A stretch of 64,000 nucleotides of DNA from Hemileia vastatrix (lineage: Eukaryota > Basidiomycota > Pucciniomycetes > Pucciniales > Zaghouaniaceae), in NCBI GenBank assembly GCA_030280995.1, contig JASXTE010000002.1, positions 3,322,183 through 3,386,182 on the forward strand, in the 5' to 3' direction. Under the pieces are notes generated by a model. It saw only the letters and a program-made list of their open reading frames with translations, made no database searches and was not told the DNA's origin. This document shows, in pieces, positions 49,301-59,368 of the stretch (positions are counted from its first letter, which is position 1; the number at the start of each line of letters is the position of its first letter). Made by a program: the position numbers and the translations under genes.

Positions 49301-51604
49301 AAAATATTAAAGTAACCTTCATAAAGGAATAAAAATGAATTAAATAATAATTTAAAGTAAGATATAATTGTCAGAATTTTAGCCTTAGATTTAGTTGTCT
49401 CTTCAGATCCCTTGCATAATTTTTATTTTAAGCAATATCAATTCTAGTACATATATATATTTCTACTCATATGTCACTCGTTAACCAATATTATATCAAA
49501 TTAACATAAAATAAATACATAAACAAATAATTATATATATATATATTAGAACATAAATTCTCTTTCAAACCCTATAGCATTATGAACTAACCTGATGATA
49601 ATAGAGAGTATACATTTATTGTGACACTCCTTCTTTTCACAATTTTTGTTTTGCTCAATATTACTATCAGTCTGAGATCCTTTGCATTGTGTTGTATTCT
49701 TCTAAGTTGGGTAGAGTATCCCCACATCATTAAGCCAAGTAGACTGTGTGTCTTACATCCATCATTGAGCCAGGTAGACTGTGCTCCCTTCACTCTCATT
49801 GTCATCAAATTTGGGTATAGTGTTCCCTGCATTGTCATTAAAATTGGGCTGATTGTTCCCTGTATCTTGTCTTAAACACAGGTTGATTGTTCCCTGTTTC
49901 CCATCTTATTTTAATTGCCGGATAATCCATTGGCTCAACCATTTCTCTTAGTCATCCCCAAGCTCATCCATTCCATTCTATAATTTCAATTAATATTAGA
50001 TCATTTAACTCACATTGTTTACAATAATATGTTTTTAATAAATCTTATTTAGAGTAAAAGGTATATAAATGTGTGAAACCATACATATATTCAATTTATA
50101 TCTAGAAAAAAAATAAAGAGATTTTTAAGTATCATATAAAACACATCTCTTATCAGGTGATGTATAGATAATTTTTATAGTTATATATATGATGACAACT
50201 AGATAAAAAACATTTCCTTTTTTAAGATATAGTTTAAAAGGAAGAAGATAACAGAAAAAACAATAGAAAAATATTATGAATAGAAGAAAGTAAATCCATT
50301 GAGATCCATTTGAAGAATCCTTATAGGTTTTAAAGTGGCCCAAGAATGAATAATGAAGATTCAATATTGAAAGGAAGAGATTAAGTTGTCCATTGGTGTG
50401 ATCCGATGTCCTGTGAGGTTTACTGCCTAAGTGAGAATATTGACTCTTCATTGTTCCTTGCACATCCAAGAGGTTATTCTTAAAAATCTTTAATAATTTT
50501 TTTAAGAATTTATTATTAAGTGCTCAACTAGCTCTTTATAATCTCTTTAAATATAAGTTAAGTGTTTTTTCTTTTTGAACATAACACCTTATGAACAAAA
50601 TATATCCATCAGTATTTCCATGGATTGAAGTAAAAATAATAATGTATTTATTATATTTTTTATAGCTATGTATAAATTTTTAATAATATATTGATATTTT
50701 TCTATTATTATTATTTTATTAAAAGCTATCAAAATAATAGCTCCAAAAAACTGTCTTTTGGTAGTCTGGTGGAACCTGCCAGCTGAAAAAACCTTATTTT
50801 CTCTCTACAATCCCTTGCTAAAGGGCCACTGATCCCACATTGAAAGCCCAGACCCTTGATCATATGCCTCTCATACTCCTTATCAGATATCCTTCTCCTC
50901 TCACTAGTTCTGCATGCATCCACTGATTTGATATCCATGGTGTTTGGGCCCTGGGGTCTGGCCCCACTTGATGAGGCATAGTTGTGCAACTGACAAGCAC
51001 CACTCTCCCAATCCATTTTCTAATTCTTGAACTTATTATAAATTTGGATGGCTAGCTCCATGGGTTCTTGTAGAGAGTTTGGATGAGTGTGACTAATTAG
51101 AGCATTCCTGAAGTGAAACATGAGCACCCCTTCTCACCATGTTGTGACATAGCTGCAGTGGCCCCAGAATTCTGACACAAAATCAGAAACTGAGTGTTTC
51201 TGGTTTAATTGGTTTAGCAAATTTTCTTTTATTTTTGCCACATTGGGCTCACCATAGGCTAGTTCAAATGTCACCATGAATTGGAAAAAAGTGGTTGCTG
51301 ACTTAGCACTTTCAAGGAGCTCCTTGGTGTATGGCCTTGAACAGCATTCCACCTCATCTGTGAAGTAAAATATTTCAAACCCAATTGTTGATTTCTCATC
51401 TGAGAATTTATTACCATTGAACTGGACAAAGAGGTCTACCTGAAATGCATACTGATCTTCCTTGAGGGCCTTGTTTTCCATTGAAGATTTATGGGACCAA
51501 AATCTTTGGGCCTTTGACAAGTGGCACTGTTGTGGTAGGAAGTGCCTGTGTGTTGGCTTCAGCAGCATCCAAAGCGCACCAGAGCACTGGAGCTCAGTGG
51601 CCAT
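46335..51604 (-). pseudogene. Decayed Ty3/gypsy element (gag, protease, RT, RNase H)
   Basis: Minus strand from 51604: gag (LFVQFNGNKFSDEKS, FMVTFELAYGEPNVAKI, HSVSDFVSEFWGHCSYVTTW), a gag C-terminal zinc-knuckle region with FQCGISGPLARDC (51016-50729, first Cys pair incomplete), protease remnant with ALLDYGAT and YDMVLGMTFLDQYNPHIDW (about 48290-47990), RT with PFMDFRRLNSLMVKNRYPL (47251-47054), and an RNase H end with LHPVACLSHTPLDAKSNYEI (to about 46335). The protease has Tyr for the Ser of DSG. Stops and indels are abundant. About 2.4 kb of unrelated AT-rich DNA (48330-50720) separates gag from protease and is probably another insertion. Integrase and LTRs were not found. Confidence 0.8.
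49660..49910. repeat. Degenerate short tandem repeats in inserted DNA
   Basis: CATCATTAAGCCAAGTAGAC and a variant recur at about 49725 and 49758, and ATTGTTCCCTGT recurs at about 49851 and 49882, within the 2.4-kb stretch separating gag from protease of the Ty3 remnant. Nothing else in 48330-50720 is recognised. Confidence 0.45.
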
Positions 51605-51852
51605 TCCATCAGCACACCATATCCACCATATCCACCAAAAATACTATAAGTCACTAAATCAAGTAAAACACTAAGAAAACAGTAAAATATGATAAAAATT
51701 TGTCAAGACATGAAAGATAGAGAAAAATCTGGGCTATCCAATGATAATAATAATTCTCTAAAATTCCAAATATCCAGCCTTATAATCCAAAAAATCTCTA
51801 CTAATCTTCAAAAATAAACCTAAGTGGCATACCCAGATGTGGAATGCCACAC

Positions 51853-52049
51853 TGGAAGGACTTATCAGCGGTCCCTTCAAAAACTACCGACGTTTACAAA
51901 CAGCTTCTTCTTGACTCAACCTCACAGCTTCTTCCCAATCTTTCTCAATAGTTTTTAGACTATCTTTAGCTTCTTCTTCCTCAATAACAGCGGAGGTGTT
52001 ATCCTTTTCTTTTGTTAAACCTTTTTTAGGTGCTTCATAAGAGCTCCTC
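51853..52049 (-). pseudogene. Duplicated fragment of the ALG6 3' coding end
   Basis: About 197 bp are nearly identical, with only a handful of changes, to 59399-59600, the C-terminal tail of the ALG6 gene in the same orientation. The translation retains RSSYEAPKKG, NTSAVIEEEEAKDS and KTIEKDWEEAVRLSQEEAV, then stops early after CKRR. Homology begins at GGAAGGACTTATCAGCGGTC and ends at GAGCTCCTC, exactly where the T-rich tract starts. It is a truncated segmental copy, 7.5 kb from its source, without an ALG6 core. Confidence 0.85.
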
Positions 52050-53823
52050 AAATTTTTCTTCCTTTTTTTTCTTTTTTTTTCTTTTTTTTCCTTTTTTTTT
52101 CCTTTTTTTTCCATTTTTTTTTCCATTTTTTTTCCTATTTTTTTTATTGTTTTTTTTCCATTTTTTTTATTTTTTTTATATTGTTTTTTTTATTGTTTTT
52201 TTCCATTTTTTTCCAATTTTTTTTATTGTTTTTTTTTCATTTTTTTTATTGTTATTTTATATTGTTTTTTTTTCCTTTTTTTTTCCTTTTTTTTATTGTT
52301 TTTTTTTCCTTTTTTTTATTGTTTTTTTTATTGTTTATTTTTATTGTTTTTTTCCATTTTTTTTTTCAATTTTTTTTTATTGTTTTTTTCCATTTTTTTC
52401 CATTTTTTTTCCATTTTTTTCCATTTTTCAATTTTTTTTTTATTCCATTTTTTTTCATTTTTTTTTATTGTTTTTTTTCCATTTTTTTTTTCCATTTTTT
52501 TTTATTTTTTTTATTGTTTTTTTCCTTTTTTTTTCCTTTTTTTTTCCATTTTTTTTATTGTTTTTTTTTCCATTCTTTTTTTATTGTTTTTTTTATTTTT
52601 TTCCATTTTTTTTTCCATTTCCATTTTTTTTTCCATTCTTTTTTTATTTTTTATTTTTTTATTGTTTTTTTTATTTTTTTTCCATTTTTTTTTCCATTTT
52701 TTTTTTCAATTTTTATTTTTTTTTAATTTTTTTTCCTTTTTTTTTATTTTTTTCCATTTTTTTTCCATTTTTTTTTCATTTTTCCATTTTTTTTTCCATT
52801 TTTTTTTCAATTTTTTTTTTCTCAATTTTTTTTCCTTTTTTTTCCTTTTTTTTCCTTTTTTTTTCATTTTTTTTCCATTTTTGTTTTCCATTTTTGTTTG
52901 CCATTTTTTTTCAATTTTTTTTTATTGTTTTTTTATTGTTTTTTTTTCAATTTTTTTTATTGTTTTTTTACATTTTTTTTTCTTTTTTTCCATTTTTTTT
53001 TTCATTTTTCTTTACATTTTTTTACATTTTTTTTTTACATTTTTTTACATTTTTTTCATTTTTTTCTCATTTTTTTTCCATTTTTTTTCCTTTATTATTT
53101 TCCATTTTTTTTTCCATTTTTTATTTATTTATTTTTTTTCCATTTTTTCTTATTGTTTTTTCCTTTTTTTTTCCTTTTTTTTTACCTTTTTTTTCCTTTT
53201 TTTTCCATTTTTTCTTTTTTTTTTTCTATTTTTTTCCTTTTTTATTTTTCCATTTTTATTTTTAAATAAAAATTTTTTTCCTTTTTTTTTTATTGTTTTT
53301 TTTCCTTTTTTCTTCCTTTTTTTTCCTTCTTTTTCCAATTTTTTTTTTCCTTTTTTTTTTCCTTTTCTTTTATTGTTTTTTTTATTGTTTTTTCTTATTG
53401 TTTTTATTGTTTTTTTTTATTGTTTTTTTCCATTTTTTTTATTTTTTTTTTTCCATTTTTTTTCCATTTTTTTTCCATTTCTTTTTTTCCTTTATTTTTT
53501 CCTTTTTTTTTCCTTTTTTTTTCCTTTTTTTTTAATTGTTTTTTTTTGTTTTTTTATATTGTTTTTTTATTGTTTTTTTCCTTTTCCTTTTTCCTTTTTT
53601 TTTTTTTTTCCATTTTTTTTTATTGTTTTTTTTTTCCTTTTTTATTTTTTAAAAAAAAAAAAAATTTCCTTTTTTTTTTTCCTTTTTTCCTTTTATTTTA
53701 TTTTTTTACTTATTTTTTTTATTGTTTTTTTTTTCCTTTTTTCCTTTTTTTTTTATTGTTTTTTTTTCCTTTTTTCCTTTCTTTTTTTTTTTATTTATTT
53801 TTTTCCATTTTTTTTTCTTTTGT
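52050..53823. repeat. 1.8-kb T-rich microsatellite-like tract
   Basis: The plus strand is almost entirely runs of 6-10 T separated by CC, CCA, ATTG or a single A; G occurs mainly in TATTG. Long phenylalanine-rich frames on the plus strand and lysine-rich frames on the minus strand come from this composition only. It abuts the ALG6 fragment on the left and normal sequence leading to the Tc1-like element on the right. Confidence 0.95.
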
Positions 53824-53972
53824 GTTTAGAGTGTAGATACTCTAATGAAATGAACTCCACATAGATAGATAAGACCAACCTAACTGATATACAAACTTTA
53901 TTATTGATGATAATGATGATAGCATCTTGGAATAGTATGTTGAGACTTGAAGTCCACCCAGTATATAGGCTA

Positions 53973-54180
53973 CAGCCATATTGGCAACTCTTGGTGTAGC
54001 AAGCCAACAAAAGGGTGAGTTATGCACAGCATTATTGACTGACATATCTGACATTTATTACAGATCTGTCAGGGTTCAGCGACCAGTCTTCGATCAATCC
54101 ACACCACCATGCTGCCGCCAGGTCTCCCCTACCCAGGTTTCCCTCCTCCCATCCACCTCATCCACTCATCTATCCTTTTA
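53973..54180 (+). repeat. Left TIR of the Tc1-like element
   Basis: About 200 bp, complementary to about 58440-58647. It contains the leader-exon ATG (54109) of the plus-strand passenger gene. Motifs in common include CAGATCTGTCAGGGTT and CCACACCACCATGCTGCC. Confidence 0.85.
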
Positions 54181-56611
54181 ATTGTATCAGCCCCATCCTT
54201 GCCATCCTCACCCCTCTCTTCCACCAATACTGGCGCCTGGTTTTCTTTCATTGGTAAGATAATTTTTTTTTCTTTTTTGTTGTTTGTATTTTTCCTATTT
54301 TCACTAATCTTTTTTCTGGTCTTCCCTACCCAGTTTTCCCTCCTCCCATCCACCTCATCCACTCATCTATCCTTTTGATCGTATCAGCCCCTTCCTCGCC
54401 ATCCTCACCATCCTCACCCCTCTCTTCCACCACTACTGGCGCCTGGTTTTCTTTCAATGGTAAGATAATTTTTTTTTTCTTTTTTGTTGTTTGTATTTTT
54501 CCTATTTTCACTAATCTTTTTTTCTGGTCTTTGCTACCCGGTTTTCCCTCCTCCCATCCACCCCATCCACTCATCTATCCTTTTGATCGTATCAGCCCCT
54601 TCCTCGCCATCCTCGCCATCCTCACCCCTCTCTTCCACCACTACTGGCGCCTGGTTTTCTTTCATTGGTAAGATAAATTTTTTTCTCTTTTTTGTTGTTT
54701 GTTTTGTATTTTTCCTATTTTCACTAATCTTTTTTTCTGGTCTTCCCTACCCAGTTTTCCCTCCTCCCATCCACCTCATCCACTCATCTATCCTTTTGAT
54801 CATATCAGCCCCTTCCTCGCCATCCTCGCCATCCTCACCCCTCTCTTCCACCACTACTCGCGCCTGGTTTTCTTTCTTTGGTAAGATCATCTTTCTTTGC
54901 TTTTATTTTTTCTTTTTTGTCATATTTTTCCTATTTTCACTGATCTTTTTTTTCTTTTTTGTTGTTGTCTCTGCCAGTGATAAAGCCAACCTCTCTGACT
55001 CTCAAACACAATACTGGATCATAAACTTTAGTATGTTTGTTTCTTTTATTTCATTTTTTTCCATTCTTTTACTTATTTTTTGGTTGTTTATGTCTAGATA
55101 CAGAAAAAATGGATTTACCCTTTGTGAACCCCCCTCCTAGCTACATTACCCGCATCAACAATGATGAGGAAAACTTCAGTTATGACTTATTCAATGTATC
55201 ACCTTCTGAAGTATCAAGACCAAACGATTTTACATCTCCTTCTGAAGTTTCAGGATGAATCGAAAATTCTGTATCTCAAGTTACATCGGACCTTATCTCT
55301 CCTACCAGGTCTGCTAATTCCTTCTCAGGCCATATTACTATTTACATAGAGTTCACAATCTACATGTATAACAAGAATAAACCAATTATCACCCGAAAAC
55401 GTTTGTCTAATGATGAAGAACAAACTATTGCTTTAGAAAAGATACATTCTGAGCCAGAAAAGCTCTCATGTGTCTGGGAGGCTTCAAACCATGATCTTGA
55501 TTCATTTCGCCAACGTGTAATGCAAGCAATTAAGGAAGAAGAAGAAAGTGTTTTGGCCACACGTATACAGAAACAAGTTGATTGAGGAACTGTCTCATGG
55601 TGTGGAATTATCCCCCTAAGTAGAGAGTTCTCTATTCAGAAGAAGAAAAAAATCAATAGTGTTGAAATTTTTATTGAATATCTCAATCTTGCTGTACTTT
55701 TTTTCGATAAGCAAAAAAGTTTCTATCTTATTTGAACACAATGATCCCAGACCTGCAATAAAGGTTAGTAATTTTTCCTTTGTTTTATTTATTATTTTTG
55801 CCTCTCCTCTAATTTTTTTATTTGCTTTACTTTTTTAGAGGGGATCTCAAAATAAAACAATTGAAGCAGTCTAATGTAGTAGATTCATCAGAAGAAGAAG
55901 ATAAAAACAATGAATTACATCCAACACCGGGCATGAAAAAGAATGCTCTACACTATGAAAGAGTCAAGGCGCTGTTTCAAATACATAAAAAACGTAAAGA
56001 TGTCACATGTGGAGAACTTGTTCACTGTTGCATCAACCCAGCTAATCCACAAGAATATTTCATCCTAACTTTCAAGAAGGCTAACACTTGGGCTTATGCT
56101 ATGGTAAGTTATCTCGCATATCTTTTTATTTTTTATACTTTTTTTAGTTGTTTACTTATTTATTTTTGCAGAATGAGAACCCTCAAGAAGTGACTTACTT
56201 GATCCCCCCAATTTCACCTGAATTTGCATACAAGAGCATTACTAAAAAAACTTCTGCTCTTCTGATTCTGGCCCTAGTGAACAATTTTCTTCTCCACTTG
56301 AAGTCCAAATCAAAACTCAAGCAGCTTCATCCTCACCTGAATTACCTCTATCCTTTTCAGACAAAGATCCTAACTCAATGGAAGCTTTCTTCAAGAAAGC
56401 ATGTGTTGATATTGAAAACTTTAAACTGCAAGATGGACTTGGGAAATTGGGACTTACACACTGGTCATATTTCCAAGATTATACTCTGCAAGAATTGATT
56501 GAGGTGGGAATACCTGATGCGCTAGCAAGAGCATGTGTACGCACCTCCAAATCATATAGTGCTCATGTTAAGGAGCTTCAGAAGCTCAAGAAACGTGCAA
56601 AGGGTAAGTAA
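54109..56611 (+). pseudogene. Passenger gene with exon repeats and SAM-like C-terminal domain
   Basis: A leader exon 54109-54253 starts in the TIR (MLPPGLPYPGFPPPIHLIHS). Three further 126-bp exon-like units follow. After degraded leader sequence comes MDLPFVNPPPSYITRI (55110), a stop near 55256, then ITRKRLSNDEEQTIALEKIH and DSFRQRVMQAIKEEEESVLA to 55583. The next exon is about 55840-56103 (YERVKALFQIHKKRKDVTCG, FILTFKKANTWAYAM, GTAAGT donor) and the last, after a TTTTGCAG acceptor at 56170, ends at 56611 with FKLQDGLGKLGLTHWSYFQD and LIEVGIPDALARAC, a SAM-like helical pattern I recall from expanded basidiomycete transposon-linked proteins. Two or more stops or frameshifts make it a pseudogene. 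Function unknown. Confidence 0.6.
54138..54880 (+). repeat. Four tandem copies of a 126-bp exon-like unit with intron-like spacers
   Basis: Units start at 54138 (within the leader exon), 54334, 54542 and 54755, and each ends at a GTAAGAT donor (54254, 54460, 54668, 54881). Units 2-4 are exactly 126 bp with phase 1 on both sides. Spacers of 80-87 bp end in CCCTACCCAG, except before unit 3 where it reads CCCGG. Each encodes a Pro/Ser-rich stretch with PPPIHLIHSSILL. Confidence 0.8.
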
Positions 56612-56981
56612 CCTGAATCTTTGTTGTGGCTAGGTAAAATATGTAAGTTATGATGATACAGTTTTATTCAACTGTCTACACACAATGATCCCCACTTTTT
56701 AATTACTTTATTAACTGTCTGAGAAATGAATAAATATAAAATATTTAACTTATTATTTTCAAATTTGGATGAGTGATGAGTTGTGATTGTGAGTTTGTTG
56801 GAAAAAATGTAATTTTAAATATCTAATATAATAATATATTTCATAAATACTGGCGCTGGCTAGACTCCCCAGAGCCCAGGCCACTGTGCTCACACAATGT
56901 TTCTCTGGCCACTCTCCCCATGAAAATTACGTAAAAAAGTACATTATAAATACAATCATTAATATTCTAAAATAAAAGAGT
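56612..56981. other. Spacer between the two convergent transposon genes
   Basis: AT-rich spacer between the stop of the plus-strand passenger gene and the stop of the minus-strand transposase. It should contain both 3' ends; no distinct signal is recognised. Confidence 0.4.
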
Positions 56982-58114
56982 TCACTCAATATAACCACTA
57001 GCTTTAAAAAGACCATGCATTAATTCTTTGGTGAAGAACATCTCAATAAATAATCTTATAATATCATCATCACCTTGATCTCCAGATAAGTGTGCATAAT
57101 GTGGCAAGTTAGATTTCAAAACTTGGAAAGCCTTTTCAATTGGGTTTAGATCTGGAGAATACACAGGTAGATAAACTAGACGACATTTAAATTTTTCAAC
57201 TATTTCTGAAATTCAGCATCCATGATGGAAGGCTGCATTGTCCATCACTAGTACACTATTGGGTCCAGGAAAAGGAGACATCATTGGAAGCTGTTAAAAC
57301 AACAAATAACAAACATAAATACCACCACCAAGTAAGAAAAAAAAAACATACCAGGATATTTTCCAGATAAAATTCAAAATTCACTCTACAAACAATTTTG
57401 GTTTGAATTGTAGATGCAACTAGACCAGATAAAGATACAGCAGGAATTATTTTGAATCTGATTTTACTTGTAGGCTTTGGCATCCTTTTTGTTTGGTCAC
57501 CTACTTTTGCCCACCCATCATCACAGCCAACCTCTTCCATAGATATTCCTGATTCATCTGGTATTGAAGAAGAAACTAATGAGTATAAGATTGAGAAATA
57601 TTTGTAAACAAATAAAGCTTACCTGTGAATACAAGGAAAGAAGGATCATATTCACCAATTACTGACATATAAACAATCCTTTTATTGTAATCCTGCTTTG
57701 GATGAAACTTTTGCAACACCTTTTTACTCATGTGAAGACAAACCACAAGCTCCTCATGAATAGTAGTTTGAGAGACATGTAAGTCATACTTTTCCTGCAA
57801 TTCTGTTTCTAATTCACACTGATATTTTGTAGGGTCAAACGCCAGAATCTTCTCCAAGAAGTCATGTTGTTCATCCAAAAGTTTGAATGGCTGCCCACGT
57901 TTGAGATAAGTGGAAGGGTCAGTCACCACAGCTCATGTGCTTTCATACAGCTGGAGCCAACAGCGTAAAGAGTTTTGATGAATCAACGAGCCATTTTTCA
58001 AGTTGATCTCATCTAATGAGTCACCATCTAATGAAGCCATTACAGCTTTCACCTTAAATTTAGGATCATATTTAATATACATCCTAAAAATTTTGAGAGA
58101 AAAAAAATATAATA

Positions 58115-58153
<39 letters not shown>

Positions 58154-58501
58154 AAATATACTTAATTAGAAAAAAGCAGGAAATGAAAAAAAAAAAAAAA
58201 AAAAATTCTGTCAACAAGAGTTTGGTGATCAAAACGATAGATGAGTGGATGAGGTGGATGGGAGGAGGGACACCTGGGTAGGGAAGACCAGAAAAAAAGA
58301 TTAGTGAAAATATGAAAAATACAAACAACAAGAAAGAAAAAAAAAAATTATCTTACCAATGAAAGAAAACCAGGCTCCAGTAGTGGTCAAAGAGAGGGGT
58401 GAGGATGGTGAGGAAGGGGTTGATATGATCAAAACAATAGATGAGTGGATGAGGTGGATGGGAGGAGGGACACCTGGGTAGGGGAGACCTGGTGGCAGCA
58501 T
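56982..58501 (-). pseudogene. Tc1-type DD34E transposase
   Basis: Leader exon from 58501 inside the right TIR (MLPPGLPYPGVPPPIHLIHS) with a GTAAGAT donor, then an N-terminal helix-turn-helix region (YDPKFKVKAVMASLDGDSLD) from about 58081, a TGA at about 57934, a second HTH (LLDEQHDFLEKILAFDP, VSQTTIHEELV), the first acidic block DESGI after an intron (about 57555), NSVLVMDNAAFHHG with the second Asp (about 57255), and VYSPDLNPIEKAFQVLK with the Glu (about 57130). Counting residues from the second Asp to the Glu gives 34 between them, a Tc1-type DD34E spacing. A second TGA lies right after HHGC. It is a DDE_3/IS630-Tc1 family cut-and-paste transposase, inactivated by at least two stops. Confidence 0.8.
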
Positions 58502-58647
58502 GGTGGTGTGGATCGATCATAGACTGGTCGCCAAACCCTGACAGATCTGTAATAAATGTCAGATATGTCAGTCTATGTCAGTCAATAATGCTGTGCATAA
58601 CTCGCCCTTTTGTTGGCTTGCTGCACCAAGAGTTGCCCATATGGCTG
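58440..58647 (-). repeat. Right TIR of the Tc1-like element
   Basis: Complementary to the left TIR, with a short insertion giving TGACATAGACTGACAT on the reverse strand. It contains the minus-strand ATG at 58501 of the transposase leader exon. Confidence 0.85.
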
Positions 58648-58649
58648 TA

Positions 58650-59368
58650 AATCAATACTTGTGACCTTCTAACTTAATAGTGGGTATCAAACTTAGATAG
58701 ACATCTTCCATCTCAAAATACACCTCATTTTTCCACTACATCAACCATAATTATTTCTTTTAATATATGGCATTGACATATTGTACCCTAAAAACACCTT
58801 TTTACTGAGAATGAATGTCTTTCAAGTTTGTGGCTTTTTTTTTTTTTTTGGTGTTGTGTGTGAAATACCTTTTAAATAATTTCAAATTTCTAACCTTGGA
58901 TACCCCCCCTTAATATGACAGACAAACTAACATTAATTGTTTTTTTTTTTTATTTTTATTTTTTTTATACTTGCTTACCAACTTACACCCATCTTTCTGC
59001 CAAACTTCTAAACTTTAAACTTTGCACGTATAAAAAATAATATACATATATAATAAAGATTCTAGAATTTTAACTCAATACACACACACAGTTTATCTTA
59101 CCCGTGTATTTAAAAATCAATATTGAAATTGACCAGCCAAAACCCCACAGGAAATGATGATCCCATTTGTATTATATTAAACTTTTAAATTTATATCTAT
59201 ATCTATATCTATATATAGACATTATCATAATACCCTCTAGCACAGATAGAGATATATACATAGATAAGTATATATATAGTTAGCTAGTTAATTTCATACG
59301 GATCCTGCACGATTACATAAATACTACACGAAAACTATCACCCCTCATCAATATAAAACCTAACACTA
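58650..59368. other. Downstream flank of ALG6
   Basis: AT-rich DNA without a gene. It has a poly-T run at about 58837-58850 and a TATATC/ATCTAT microsatellite at about 59195-59218. It should contain the ALG6 3' UTR. Confidence 0.5.

Larger units (their letters stand above)
53973..58647. mobile_element. Tc1/mariner-type composite transposon, 4.7 kb
   Basis: Terminal inverted repeats begin CAGCCATATTGGCAACTC on the left and CAGCCATATGGGCAACTC on the right, extend roughly 200 bp, and are flanked by TA at 53971-53972 and 58648-58649, the Tc1/mariner target. The right TIR has an extra TGACATAGAC-like decamer. Inside are a minus-strand DD34E transposase remnant (56982-58501) and a plus-strand passenger gene remnant (54109-56611), convergent. 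Both begin with the same leader exon, located inside the TIR. Confidence 0.85.

Noticed and set aside
52030..53864. Very long phenylalanine-rich frames (up to 522 residues) on the plus strand and lysine-rich frames on the minus strand
   Set aside because: They are the unavoidable translation of a T-rich tract lacking stops; there is no codon structure, domain or splice logic.
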